This document shows positions 1 to 10,621 of a stretch of 64,000 nt of DNA, piece after piece (the stretch's first letter is position 1; each line of letters starts with the position of its first letter). A program made the translations under genes and the position numbers. The stretch is from Streptomyces carminius. GTDB lineage: Bacteria > Actinomycetota > Actinomycetes > Streptomycetales > Streptomycetaceae. The notes under the pieces are model-generated. The model ran no database searches. It was not told the DNA's origin and saw only the letters and a list, made by a program, of their open reading frames with translations. Location of the stretch: positions 1 through 64,000 of the forward strand of contig NZ_PGGW01000057.1 of assembly GCF_002794255.1 (NCBI RefSeq), read 5' to 3'.

Positions 1-1053
1 TCAGCCATGGATGGTCTCCTCCCAGAAGTGGCAGGCACTGCGGCGCCCGGTCAACTCGGTGCCGTCCGACTCGGTCACCCGGTACAGCGGCGGCACATCC
101 ACCCGGCACACCTCCCGCGCCCGCGGACACCGCGGATTGAACGCACACCCGGACGGAATACTCGTCAGACTCGGCGGCAGCCCCTGAATCGCATACAGCT
201 CCCGCCCCTTGTGATCCAGCCGCGGAATCGAATCCAAAAGACCCCGCGTATACGGATGCGCCGGACGCTCGTACAACTCGTGCACCGGAGCCGTCTCCAC
301 GATCCGCCCCGCGTACATCACCGCGATCTTGTCCGCCACATCCGCCACCACCCCCAGATCATGCGTGATCAGGATCAGCCCCATGTGATACTCCCGCTGC
401 AACTCCCCCAGCAGCTCCATCACCTGGGCCTGCACCGTCACATCCAGCGCCGTCGTCGGCTCGTCCGCGATGATCAGATCCGGCTCCAGCGCCAACGCCA
501 TCGCAATCATGATCCGCTGCCGCATACCACCGGAGAACTGATGCGGATAATCGTTCACCCGCGCCCGCGCCGCCGGAATCCGCACCCGGTCCATCAACTC
601 CACCGCCCTCGCCTTCGCCTCCTTCCGCGAAAGCCCGCGATGGACCCGGAACATCTCCCCCAACTGGAAACCCACGCTGTACACCGGATTCAACGCCGAC
701 AACGCGTCCTGGAAGATCATCGCGATCTTCCGTCCCCGCACCCGGCGCCGCTCCTCCTCCGGCAGCTTCAGCAGGTCCCGCCCCTGGAAGAAGATCTCCC
801 CCTTCGGAATCCGGCCCGGCGGCATGTCGAGGATGCCCATGACCGCCTGCGCGGTCACCGACTTCCCCGACCCCGACTCCCCCAGCACCGCCAGCGTCTC
901 GCCCGCGGACACCGAGTAGTTCACCCCGTTGACCGCCCTGGCGACACCGTCCCGGGTGTGGAACTCCACATGCAGGTCGCGGACCTCCAGCAGCGGCCCG
1001 CCGCTGCCGGTCTCCGGCTCCGGTACGTACTCGGTCTTGTCGATGGTGGTCAC
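1..1053 (-). CDS. Peptide ABC importer, ATP-binding subunit (OppD/DppD type)
   Basis: Cytoplasmic ATPase that powers the peptide importer encoded just upstream. The 350-residue reading uses the GTG at 1053, which has GGGAGA a few bases upstream and starts 12 bases after the permease stop; the TGA is the first three bases of the window. Walker A GESGSGKS lies at about residues 58-65, followed by the signature SGGMRQR, Walker B LIIADEPTTALD and the switch histidine in ILITHD. The C-terminus has the oligopeptide-transporter extension with GCAFNPRCP and a later Cys, as in OppD/DppD. These systems normally carry a second ATPase (OppF/DppF), which would lie just left of the window. Substrate cannot be told from sequence; peptides are the family norm. 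Confidence 0.93.
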   Translation of the reverse strand: MTTIDKTEYVPEPETGSGGPLLEVRDLHVEFHTRDGVARAVNGVNYSVSAGETLAVLGESGSGKSVTAQAVMGILDMPPGRIPKGEIFFQGRDLLKLPEEERRRVRGRKIAMIFQDALSALNPVYSVGFQLGEMFRVHRGLSRKEAKARAVELMDRVRIPAARARVNDYPHQFSGGMRQRIMIAMALALEPDLIIADEPTTALDVTVQAQVMELLGELQREYHMGLILITHDLGVVADVADKIAVMYAGRIVETAPVHELYERPAHPYTRGLLDSIPRLDHKGRELYAIQGLPPSLTSIPSGCAFNPRCPRAREVCRVDVPPLYRVTESDGTELTGRRSACHFWEETIHG

Positions 1054-1064
1054 GTACGTCTCCC

Positions 1065-2045
1065 TCAGCGCAGCTTCGGATCGAGGGCGTTGCGCACGGC
1101 GTCGCCGAGCATGATGAACGCCAGCACCGTGATGGAGACCATCACGGCTGGGGACAGCAGGACGAACGGCGCGTTCCGCAACTGGTCCTTGCCCCGGGAG
1201 ACGTCGCCGCCCCAGGAGACCGTCGGCTCGGACAGGCCGATACCCAGATAGGACAGGGTCGCCTCGGCCGCGATGTAGCCGCCGAGCGCGATGGTGGCGA
1301 CCACGATCACCGGCGCGACGGCGTTCGGCAGCACATGGCGCAGCAGGATGCGGCGGGTGCCGGCGCCCAGCGCCCGGGCGGCCTGCACGTAGTCCGTCCC
1401 CTTGACCGAGATCACCGAGCCGCGCGCGACACGGGCGATCTGGGTCCAGCCGAGGAACGCCAGTGCCAGAGTGACGATCCAGACGGTGCGCACGTCGAAG
1501 ACGCTGAGGACGACCATGGCGCCGAGCAGGAACGGGATGCCGGCGAAGGTGTCGATGATCCGCGACAGCAGGCTGTCCAGGATGCCGCCGAAGTAGCCGG
1601 CCAGCATGCCGACCAGGCCGCCGAAGACGGTGACCAGCAGGGTCACGGCGACACCGACGATCACCGAGGCACGGGCGCCGTACACGACGCGGGCGTAGAT
1701 GCTGCGGCCCTGCACGTCGTAGCCCAGCCACTCGGGTGCGAAGAAGTGGGTGAGCTCCGGCTCCTGGAGGTAGTGGTTCGTCAGATCGCCGTAGCGCGGC
1801 GAGGCGCTGGTGAACAGCCCCGGCCAGGCGACCATCACCAGCAGGAGCGCGATGATGACGGCGGAGAACACGAAGAGCGGGTTGCGGCGCAGGTCGTACC
1901 AGGCGTCGGACCACAGGCTGCGCGGCTTGCCGACCGTGCCGCCCAGGCTGCCGACTCCCTTGTCGGGCTCCACCGCCAGCGAGGCGGGCGCGGCGGGGAC
2001 CCGGGGTCCGGTCACCGGTTCGTTCTTCTTGGTCAGGTCAGGCAT
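1065..2045 (-). CDS. Peptide ABC importer, permease (OppC/DppC type)
   Basis: Inner-membrane permease of the peptide importer, 326 residues. A polar N-terminal stretch of about 60 residues is followed by a first helix (FVFSAVIIALLLVMVAW) and a block of five more. The transporter coupling loop motif is visible as DYVQAARALGAG, where the permease contacts its ATPase. The ATG at 2045 overlaps the end of the other permease by 8 bases and has GAGGA six bases upstream, so the two are translationally coupled. The N-terminal OppC extension and the RGSV/DYVQAARALGA region separate this from the DppB-type partner. Part of a four-gene minus-strand operon. Confidence 0.93.
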   Translation of the reverse strand: MPDLTKKNEPVTGPRVPAAPASLAVEPDKGVGSLGGTVGKPRSLWSDAWYDLRRNPLFVFSAVIIALLLVMVAWPGLFTSASPRYGDLTNHYLQEPELTHFFAPEWLGYDVQGRSIYARVVYGARASVIVGVAVTLLVTVFGGLVGMLAGYFGGILDSLLSRIIDTFAGIPFLLGAMVVLSVFDVRTVWIVTLALAFLGWTQIARVARGSVISVKGTDYVQAARALGAGTRRILLRHVLPNAVAPVIVVATIALGGYIAAEATLSYLGIGLSEPTVSWGGDVSRGKDQLRNAPFVLLSPAVMVSITVLAFIMLGDAVRNALDPKLR

Positions 2046-2967
2046 AGCGGATCCTCGGGTCCAGTACCGCGTAGAGCAGGTCGACGATCAGGCTGGCGCA
2101 GAGGTAGATGATGACGATCAGGCTCGCGATGCCGACCACGGTCGAGCCCTCGCGCTGGATCAGCGCCTCGTAGACGGCGTCACCGATGCCCTGGACGTTG
2201 AAGATGCCCTCGGTGACGATCGCGCCGCTCAGCAGCGCGCCGAGGTCGGTGCCGAGGAAGGTCACCACCGGGATCAGCGAGTTGCGCAGCAGATGGACCC
2301 CGACCACCCGGCGCCGCGGGAGGCCCTTGGCGATGGCGGTGCGGATGTAGTCGGAGCGCAGGTTCTCCGCGATGGAGGTGCGGGTGAGCCGTACCACGTA
2401 GGCCAGCGACAGCGCGGCCAGCACGATCGCCGGCATCAGCAGTTCGCTGAAGTCCTCCGAGTTGCGCACCGTCGGCGTGGCGACGTCCAGCTTGAACGCG
2501 AAGACGAACTGCGCGCCGTAGCCGAGCACGAACGAGGGCACCGAGATCAGCAGCAGCGTGAAGACCAGCATGCCCCGGTCGAGCAGCGTGTCGGCCTTCA
2601 GCCCCGCGATCACGCCGAGGGAGATGCCGACGAGCACGACGAAGGTGAAGGCGAACAGCGCCAGCCTGATCGTCACCGGAAGGGCGTCGGAGATGATGTC
2701 GCCGACCGGTCTGCCGCTGGCGATCTGGGTGCCGAAGTCGCCCTGGAAGAGGCCGGTCAGATAGTTCCAGTACTGCTGCCAGAGCGGCAGGTCCAGACCG
2801 AGGTCCTGCTTGATCTGGGCGATCTGGGCCTCGTCGATGGCCTGCTCGCCGTACAGCGCGCGCACGGGGTCGCCCGGCAGGCTGTACATCATCAGGAAGA
2901 TCAGCAGTGTCGAGCCGATGAACACCGGGATCATCTGGAGCAGTCGCCGTACGACATAGCGCCCCAT
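2038..2967 (-). CDS. Peptide ABC importer, permease (OppB/DppB type)
   Basis: Second inner-membrane permease of the importer, 309 residues. It opens with the family signature MGRYVVRRLLQMIPVFIGST, where the first helix follows a basic start. A large loop between helices 1 and 2 (about residues 30-95) precedes the permease core, and the coupling motif is SDYIRTAIAKGLPRRRVV. The ATG at 2967 is preceded by GGAGG at ideal spacing. It sits 139 bases after the solute-binding lipoprotein gene, and that gap contains a strong hairpin, so permease expression is probably lower than that of the binding protein. Confidence 0.94.
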   Translation of the reverse strand: MGRYVVRRLLQMIPVFIGSTLLIFLMMYSLPGDPVRALYGEQAIDEAQIAQIKQDLGLDLPLWQQYWNYLTGLFQGDFGTQIASGRPVGDIISDALPVTIRLALFAFTFVVLVGISLGVIAGLKADTLLDRGMLVFTLLLISVPSFVLGYGAQFVFAFKLDVATPTVRNSEDFSELLMPAIVLAALSLAYVVRLTRTSIAENLRSDYIRTAIAKGLPRRRVVGVHLLRNSLIPVVTFLGTDLGALLSGAIVTEGIFNVQGIGDAVYEALIQREGSTVVGIASLIVIIYLCASLIVDLLYAVLDPRIRYA

Positions 2968-3039
2968 GTTTCCTCCATTGGTTGCGGACAGGCCCCAGGG
3001 GCCGTCCCGCTGTGGCGGAAACGGCCCCCGGATGCCTCC

Positions 3040-3075
3040 TCCGCCGCCCGCCCTCGCACGGAGGCGGGCGGCGGA
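3040..3075 (-). terminator. Hairpin between lipoprotein and permease genes
   Basis: A perfect 13-bp stem (TCCGCCGCCCGCC paired with its complement at 3063-3075) with a 10-base loop, between the solute-binding protein stop (3107) and the permease start (2967). There is no clear T-run. It probably acts as a partial terminator or as an RNA 3' end that stabilises the upstream message, a common arrangement in binding-protein operons. Confidence 0.6.
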
Positions 3076-3106
3076 ACTGGCCGGATGCGGACGGACCGCG
3101 GGCGGA

Positions 3107-4717
3107 CTACTTGACGGTGACCTCGTTGACCACCAGGTCGCCGTGCCAGTCGACCTTCACGTTCTCGACGCGGTCGCTGTAGCCGGCGTTCAGCTTGTAG
3201 TTGAACATCGGGATGGCGGGCATCAGCTCGGCCATCTTCTGCTCGGCCTCCTGGTAGAGCTTGATCGACTCCTCCAGGGACGCGGCGCTGTCACCCTTCT
3301 CGAAGAGGGCGTCGATCTCCTTGTTGGAGAAGCGGCCGCTGTTGGCCTCGGCCTTGGTGTGGTAGAGCTCCCGCATGAAGTTGACGTTCAGCGGGTAGTC
3401 CGCCACCCAGCCACCGCGGTACATGCCCTTGACCTTGTTGGCGTCGCGCAGGTCCAGGTCGGTCTGGAAGTCCGGCTTCGAGTCCGGGATGCACTCCACA
3501 CCGGTGTTCTGGCGGATGTTCTCGCAGACCGCGGTGACCCACTCGGCGTGGCCGCCGTCGGCGTTGAACTGGATCCAGATCTTGTTGCCCGGGATCCCGC
3601 CGCCCTCCTCGACGAGCTCCTTGGCCCGCTTCGGGTCGAACGTCAGGCTCGGGGTGTCGAGGTCCTGGTTGCCCTTGACCTGCGGCGGCGTGAAGCTGGT
3701 GGCCGGCTCACGGGTGCCGTTGAGGACGGTCTTGGCGATCGTCTCGCGGTCGATCGCCATCGACAGGCCCTGGACGACCTTGGGGTCGACGCCCTTGAAG
3801 GGCTTGCTGTAGTAGGCCGGGACGATGCTCTGCACCGCCGCGTACGGCTGCTCGATCGCGCGGTCGCCCAGGTCCTGCTTGTACTTCGGCAGGTCCTTGG
3901 GGCCGATCGTGCGGACCATGTCCAGGTTGCCGGAGATCAGCTCCTGGTAGGCGGCCTCGACGGTCGAGTAGTTGACGAACTTGATGCCGTCGTTGTGGGC
4001 CTTGTCCTCGCCCTTGTAGTCCTTGTAGGCGGAGACCTGGAACAGCTTGTTGTGGTCCCACTTCTCGAACTTGTAGGGACCGTTGCCGACCGGCTTCTGG
4101 CCGAAGGCCTTCGGGTCCTCGAAGGCGACGCTCGGCAGCGGGGCCCAGGTGGTGTAGCCCATCTTGTACTCGAAGTACGGGACCGGCTTGCTCAGCTCGA
4201 TGGTGAAGGTGAGGTCGTCGACGACCTTCAGCCCGGACATCGTCTCGGCGGTCGGCTCGCCCTTCTCGGGGTGCACGTCCTCGTAGCCGGCGATGTCGGA
4301 GAACCAGAAGCTGTTCTTCTGGTTGTTCTTGATGTTGGCGGCCCAGTTCCAGGTGTCCACGTAGGACTTGGCGGTGACCTTCTCACCGTCGTGGAAGGTC
4401 CAGCCGTCCTTCAGCTTGACCGTCCAGGTCTTGGAGTCCTCGGTCTCGATCGACTCGGCGTTGAGATAGACGATCTCGCCCTTGTCGTCGAACTCCAGGA
4501 GCTGGGTGAAGAGCGCCTTGACCAGGTAGGAGCCGTTGCTCTCGTTGGTGTCCGAGGGGATCGGGGCGTTCTGCGGCTCACCGACCTCGATCGAGACGTA
4601 GCCGTCGCCCTTGCCGGAGTCCGACGTGTCGCCGCTGTCGCTGCCACTGCAGGCGGTCGCGGCGAGAGCCACGACTATCGCGCTTGCGACCCATTTGGCG
4701 CTCTTGGCACCGCGCAT
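3107..4717 (-). CDS. Peptide ABC importer, solute-binding lipoprotein (family 5)
   Basis: Extracellular lipid-anchored binding protein that captures the substrate and delivers it to the permeases. It has 536 residues. The N-terminus is a lipoprotein signal: basic MRGAKSAKW, a hydrophobic run, then the lipobox ending TAC with the modified cysteine at 23, followed by a Ser/Gly/Asp-rich linker. The mature part has family-5 (OppA/DppA) features such as YLNAESIETEDSKTWTVKLKDG and the WTFHDGEKVTAKSYVDTWNW region. AGGAGG lies seven bases before the ATG at 4717. It is the first gene of the operon; its promoter region carries two related inverted repeats (4931-5020). In Streptomyces, relatives of this family include the morphogenetic BldK importer, but orthology is not established here. 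Confidence 0.95.
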   Translation of the reverse strand: MRGAKSAKWVASAIVVALAATACSGSDSGDTSDSGKGDGYVSIEVGEPQNAPIPSDTNESNGSYLVKALFTQLLEFDDKGEIVYLNAESIETEDSKTWTVKLKDGWTFHDGEKVTAKSYVDTWNWAANIKNNQKNSFWFSDIAGYEDVHPEKGEPTAETMSGLKVVDDLTFTIELSKPVPYFEYKMGYTTWAPLPSVAFEDPKAFGQKPVGNGPYKFEKWDHNKLFQVSAYKDYKGEDKAHNDGIKFVNYSTVEAAYQELISGNLDMVRTIGPKDLPKYKQDLGDRAIEQPYAAVQSIVPAYYSKPFKGVDPKVVQGLSMAIDRETIAKTVLNGTREPATSFTPPQVKGNQDLDTPSLTFDPKRAKELVEEGGGIPGNKIWIQFNADGGHAEWVTAVCENIRQNTGVECIPDSKPDFQTDLDLRDANKVKGMYRGGWVADYPLNVNFMRELYHTKAEANSGRFSNKEIDALFEKGDSAASLEESIKLYQEAEQKMAELMPAIPMFNYKLNAGYSDRVENVKVDWHGDLVVNEVTVK

Positions 4718-4930
4718 GGGTATGCCTCCTCAGGAGTCCACTGTCTGTACGGACGGTCCGCCGCCGTTCCGGCCGGCTGGGCCGGCCTCGGCGGGGACCG
4801 TTGTCACGAGTCAGCGCGGTCGGTGCGCACGCTCCTCGATCCGAGCTCGATGACACTCAACTATTGGGCAATCAGCGCGCGTAAACCACTGCGCAGGGAT
4901 CTCGTTTTGGTCACATCCCGTACACCTTGA

Positions 4931-5020
4931 TGTCCGAAATTCGGACAAAGTAATCCGTTACAGACGCCCGCGAACCGGACGGTTGGCACGACTTTCAGGA
5001 CAGGCACTCCGCATTGCGGA
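4931..5020 (-). promoter_or_regulatory. Paired inverted repeats upstream of the peptide-importer operon
   Basis: In the 492-base gap between typA and the importer (4718-5209), an unusually AT-rich stretch carries two related palindromes: TGTCCGAAATTCGGACA at 4931-4947 (8-bp arms) and TCCGCATTGCGGA at 5008-5020. Both fit TCCG-N5-CGGA, and their centres are 75 bp apart, about seven helical turns. They lie 214-300 bases upstream of the lipoprotein start. The pattern looks like a dimeric regulator binding two sites; the regulator is unknown. The rest of the gap, apart from the typA terminator, shows no gene. Confidence 0.55.
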
Positions 5021-5132
5021 CACAATGTGAGTAAAATCGCTTGACGGATTCGCGCTCACCGATATACGGAGCGCAGTCGTGGTAGACGCAACCGTACCGG
5101 AAACCAACCGGTCGGTAACCCCCGAACGCGAA

Positions 5133-5170
5133 CAGGCGCCGCACCTCCGCGTACGGAGGTGCGGCGCCTG
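5133..5170 (-). terminator. Terminator hairpin downstream of typA
   Basis: A perfect 17-bp stem, CAGGCGCCGCACCTCCG with its complement, around the four-base loop CGTA, 40 bases after the typA stop codon. It separates typA from the importer promoter region. Confidence 0.85.
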
Positions 5171-5209
5171 CCGGGACCGGTCACCCGGCCGGTCCGCCGG
5201 GCGGCGGTT

Positions 5210-7072
<1,863 letters not shown>

Positions 7073-7380
7073 ACTGGGGGCGCTTCTCCCGGAATCGTGG
7101 ATGGCGACGCGGCCGGTGCGGCCGCGCGCTCGCCGGGCTGGTCATCGCCACGGCCTTCGTCCCCCCATGGTACGGGCCCGGGACGCCGGACCCGGCGGAA
7201 CGGCCCCGCCCGGCACCGGCGCCGCCGCCGTGCCCGCCCTCCCGCCGGGGCCGGCGTCCACCCGCGACCGGGATCTTCCCCCTTCTTCCTGAAAACCACC
7301 GCCGCACCCTTCACAAGCCAAGTGTGACGCGCGACACTCCCATGGTCATGCCAGCGCCACCCCTGGGAGGTGGGCACGTC
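7073..7380. other. Intergenic region, typA and sdh-side promoters
   Basis: A 308-base gap between divergent typA and the small plus-strand gene at 7381. It must hold both promoters, but no confident -35/-10 pair could be assigned. GC-rich with no strong hairpin and no credible gene. Confidence 0.5.
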
Positions 7381-7680
7381 ATGTCGTTGCAGGACGAACT
7401 GACGGCGGCACAGCGCTGCCTCGACGAGTTGGTCCGCACCGTCGCCCGGCTGGAGCGGGACGTCGGCGGCGGGCTGGAGATCCGCCGGGTCAGAAGCGAC
7501 GCGGACCATCTGCGCGAGAGTCTCTCCCTGCTCCGCGCCTCGGTGCCGCGGCAGCCCGCGGAGCCGCCCCCCGGGGAGGTCGTGATCGTCCCCGACACCC
7601 CGTACGACCGCGCCCTGTGGGCCGACGCGGAGGAGGAGGGGCTCGGGGCGCCGCGCGACCGGCCGGCCCGCGACCGCTGA
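7381..7680 (+). CDS. Small predicted coiled-coil protein of unknown function
   Basis: Predicted 99-residue soluble protein read from the ATG at 7381 (MSLQDELTAAQRCLDELVRT), preceded by GGGAGGTGGG. An alternative upstream ATG at 7348 exists and would add 11 residues. The first 70 residues are heptad-like and rich in Leu, Arg and Glu, suggesting a coiled coil; the end is acidic then basic and probably disordered. No enzymatic motif is seen. It ends 65 bases before the sdhC-type gene on the same strand, so it may be co-transcribed with sdhCAB. Function not recognised. Confidence 0.65.
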   Translation: MSLQDELTAAQRCLDELVRTVARLERDVGGGLEIRRVRSDADHLRESLSLLRASVPRQPAEPPPGEVVIVPDTPYDRALWADAEEEGLGAPRDRPARDR

Positions 7681-7745
7681 CCGACGACCGTACCGCCGGG
7701 AAGACCCGCCCGGCCCCGCCCGACCGGAGAGACCCGGAGAGACCG

Positions 7746-8567
7746 TTGGCCACAGACACCGAACCCCACCGGAGCGGGCACGGCGTGCGCGGCGGCACAC
7801 GTGCCGCCGTCACGGCCCCGCACCTGAGAACGGACCGCTGGTGGCTCGGACCGGCCGCCACCGCCGCCGGACTCCTCGCCTTCGTCGTGTACTCCACCTG
7901 GCGGGCCTTCGCGAACGACGACTACTACGCGGCCCCCTACGTCTCGCCGTTCTACTCCCCGTGCCTGGCGGAGAACTGCGTGCCCATGGAGGCCGGCCCC
8001 AACCTCGCCCTGTTCGGCGACTGGTGGACCCTCTCCCCGGCCCTGATCTTCCTGATCCTGCCGCTGGGCTTCCGGCTGACCTGCTACTACTACCGCAAGG
8101 CGTACTACCGCGGCTTCTGGGCCTCACCGCCGGCCTGCGCGGTCGCCGAGCCGCACCGGAAGTACACCGGTGAGACCCGTTTCCCGCTGATCCTGCAGAA
8201 CGTCCACCGCTACTTCTTCTACGCCGCGGTCGTCATCGCCCTGATCCTCACCTACGACACCCTGCTCGCCTTCCGCGACCCGGAGTACGAGTGGGGCCAC
8301 ATGGGGCTCGGCACGCTGCTCTTCGTGGTCAACATCGCGCTGATCTGGGCCTACACCATCTCCTGCCACTCCTGCCGGCACATCGTCGGCGGCCGGCTGC
8401 GGCACTTCTCCCGGCACCCGGTGCGCTACCGCCTGTGGGGCTGGGTCAGCCGGCTCAACGCCCGGCACATGCTGCTGGCGTGGGCCTCCCTGATCAGCAT
8501 CGCGCTGACCGACCTGTACGTCTATCTGCTGGCCACGGGCGCGTTCGACGATCCCCGTCTCTTCTGA
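7746..8567 (+). CDS. sdhC: Succinate dehydrogenase/fumarate reductase membrane cytochrome b subunit
   Basis: Membrane anchor of the succinate dehydrogenase complex encoded with the next two genes. It probably carries haem and passes electrons to quinone. The 273-residue reading starts at the TTG at 7746, which has GGAGA five bases upstream. About five hydrophobic helices are visible (near residues 33-50, 93-112, 145-165, 180-200 and 238-260). Several histidines sit in or next to helices (NVHRYFFYAA, CHSCRH, NARHMLLAW), as expected for haem ligands. The single five-helix subunit explains the absence of a separate sdhD. Assignment rests on position and topology more than on a diagnostic motif. 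Confidence 0.82.
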   Translation: MATDTEPHRSGHGVRGGTRAAVTAPHLRTDRWWLGPAATAAGLLAFVVYSTWRAFANDDYYAAPYVSPFYSPCLAENCVPMEAGPNLALFGDWWTLSPALIFLILPLGFRLTCYYYRKAYYRGFWASPPACAVAEPHRKYTGETRFPLILQNVHRYFFYAAVVIALILTYDTLLAFRDPEYEWGHMGLGTLLFVVNIALIWAYTISCHSCRHIVGGRLRHFSRHPVRYRLWGWVSRLNARHMLLAWASLISIALTDLYVYLLATGAFDDPRLF

Positions 8568-8638
8568 CGGCCCCGGCCGGCCACCGCCGGCGGCGGAACG
8601 CCCGTTCTCCGAACCTGCCGAGAGGGATGCACTACAAG

Positions 8639-10621
8639 ATGACGCACGTGACGCGCCACCAGTGGGACGTGGTGATCGTCGGGGCGGGCGGCGCCGGGCT
8701 GCGGGCCGCGATCGAGGCCCGTGAGCAGGGGCTGCGGACCGCCGTGGTCTGCAAGTCCCTCTTCGGCAAGGCCCACACGGTGATGGCCGAGGGCGGCATC
8801 GCCGCCAGCATGGGGAACGTCAACGAGGGCGACAACTGGCAGGTCCACTTCCGCGACACCATGCGCGGCGGGAAGTTCCTCAACCAGTGGCGGATGGCCG
8901 AGCTGCACGCCCGGGAGGCCCCCGAGCGGGTGTGGGAGCTGGAGACCTGGGGAGCGCTGTTCGACCGCACGGCGGACGGGCGGATCTCCCAGCGGAACTT
9001 CGGCGGCCACGAGTACCCCCGGCTGGCCCATGTGGGCGACCGCACCGGTCTGGAGCTGATCCGCACCCTCCAGCAGAAGGTGGTCTCCCTCCAGCAGGAG
9101 GACTTCCGCCTCTCCGGCGACCACGAGGCCCGGCTGGCGATCCTCCAGGAGTGCACGGTCACCCGGATCCTCAAGCGGGACGGGAAGGTGGCGGGCGTCT
9201 TCGGCTACGAGCGCGAGTCGGGCCGCTTCCTCGTCCTGGAGGCGCCGGCCGTGGTGCTGGCCACCGGCGGCATCGGCAAGTCGTTCCAGGTGACCTCCAA
9301 CTCCTGGGAGTACACCGGCGACGGCCACGCGCTGGCCCTGCTCGCCGGGGCGCCGCTGGTCGGCATGGAGTTCGTGCAGTTCCATCCCACCGGCATGGTC
9401 TGGCCGCCGTCGGTGAAGGGCATCCTCGTCACCGAGTCGGTGCGCGGCGACGGCGGCGTGCTGCGCGACAGCGGGGGCCGCCGGTTCATGTTCGACCACG
9501 TCCCGGACGTCTTCCGCGACAAGTACGCCGAGACCGAGGACGAGGCCGACCGCTGGTACGAGGACCCGGACAACAACCGCCGCCCGCCCGAGCTGCTGCC
9601 CCGCGACGAGGTGGCCCGCGCCATCAACGCCGAGGTCAAGGCCGGCCGCGGCTCCCCGCACGGCGGGGTGTTCCTGGACGTGTCCACCCGGATGCCCGCC
9701 GAGGTGATCCGGCGGCGGCTGCCGTCGATGTACCACCAGTTCAAGGAGCTGGCGGACGTGGACATCACAGCGGAGCCGATGGAAGTCGGCCCGACCTGCC
9801 ACTACGTGATGGGCGGCGTGGACGTGGACCCCGACACCGCCGCGGCCACCGGGGTGCCGGGGCTGTTCGCGGCGGGCGAGGTGGCCGGCGGGATGCACGG
9901 CTCCAACCGGCTCGGCGGCAACTCCCTGTCCGACCTGCTGGTCTTCGGGCGCCGGGCCGGGCTCCACGCGGCGCGGTACGCGGCGGCGCTGGCCGCCGGC
10001 GACCGGCCGGCCGCCGCCGCCGAGGACGTCGACGCCGCGGTGGCCGAGGCGGTACGCCCGTTCGGCGCCGCGGACGGCGGGACCTCCGGGACCTCCGGGA
10101 ACGGCAAGGCCGACACGGACGCCGGCGGACCGGCGGAGAACCCGTACACCGTCCACCAGGAGCTGCAGCGGACCATGAACGACCTCGTCGGCATCATCCG
10201 CCGCGAGGACGAGATGGCCGAGGCGCTGCGGCGGCTGACCGGCCTGTGGGAGCGGGCCGGAAGGGTCCGGGTGGAGGGGCACCGGCAGTTCAACCCCGGC
10301 TGGCACCTCGCCCTGGACCTGCGCAACATGCTGCTGGTCAGCGAGTGCGTGGCCCGCGCCGCCCTGGAGCGCACCGAGTCCCGCGGCGGCCACACCCGCG
10401 ACGACCATCCGGGCATGGACCGCGCCTGGCGCCGGGTGAGCCTGCGGTGCTCGCTCACCGCGGAGGCGTCCTACCGGGCGCCCTCCTCCGGCGGCCGGAT
10501 CGCCCTGTCCCGCCACGGGACACCGCCCATCCGCCCCGACCTCCTCGCGCTCTTCGAGAAGGCGGAGCTGGTGAAGTACCTGACCGACGAGGAGCTGGAC
10601 GAGGAGCTGACGGCCAAGTGA
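8639..10621 (+). CDS. sdhA: Succinate dehydrogenase/fumarate reductase flavoprotein subunit
   Basis: Catalytic subunit that interconverts succinate and fumarate with covalently bound FAD. It has 660 residues from the ATG at 8639. An ATG 12 bases earlier abuts the AGAGGG sequence and is too close to it to be the start. The Rossmann motif GAGGAG is at residues 15-20. The flavin-linkage region is KAHTVMAEGG with candidate His46. Later features are FVQFHPTGM, the active-site region HYVMGGVDVD, and the FAD-binding end GEVAGGMHGSNRLGGNSLSDLLVFG. A Gly/Thr/Ser-rich insertion near residue 480 is unusual but in frame. The stop overlaps the sdhB start by four bases (GTGA). Confidence 0.95.
   Translation: MTHVTRHQWDVVIVGAGGAGLRAAIEAREQGLRTAVVCKSLFGKAHTVMAEGGIAASMGNVNEGDNWQVHFRDTMRGGKFLNQWRMAELHAREAPERVWELETWGALFDRTADGRISQRNFGGHEYPRLAHVGDRTGLELIRTLQQKVVSLQQEDFRLSGDHEARLAILQECTVTRILKRDGKVAGVFGYERESGRFLVLEAPAVVLATGGIGKSFQVTSNSWEYTGDGHALALLAGAPLVGMEFVQFHPTGMVWPPSVKGILVTESVRGDGGVLRDSGGRRFMFDHVPDVFRDKYAETEDEADRWYEDPDNNRRPPELLPRDEVARAINAEVKAGRGSPHGGVFLDVSTRMPAEVIRRRLPSMYHQFKELADVDITAEPMEVGPTCHYVMGGVDVDPDTAAATGVPGLFAAGEVAGGMHGSNRLGGNSLSDLLVFGRRAGLHAARYAAALAAGDRPAAAAEDVDAAVAEAVRPFGAADGGTSGTSGNGKADTDAGGPAENPYTVHQELQRTMNDLVGIIRREDEMAEALRRLTGLWERAGRVRVEGHRQFNPGWHLALDLRNMLLVSECVARAALERTESRGGHTRDDHPGMDRAWRRVSLRCSLTAEASYRAPSSGGRIALSRHGTPPIRPDLLALFEKAELVKYLTDEELDEELTAK

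Noticed and set aside
1..1914. A single 637-codon frame spanning the importer ATPase and part of the permease gene
   Set aside because: The first half is an out-of-frame reading of the permease gene; the ATPase has its own ribosome site and GTG at 1053.
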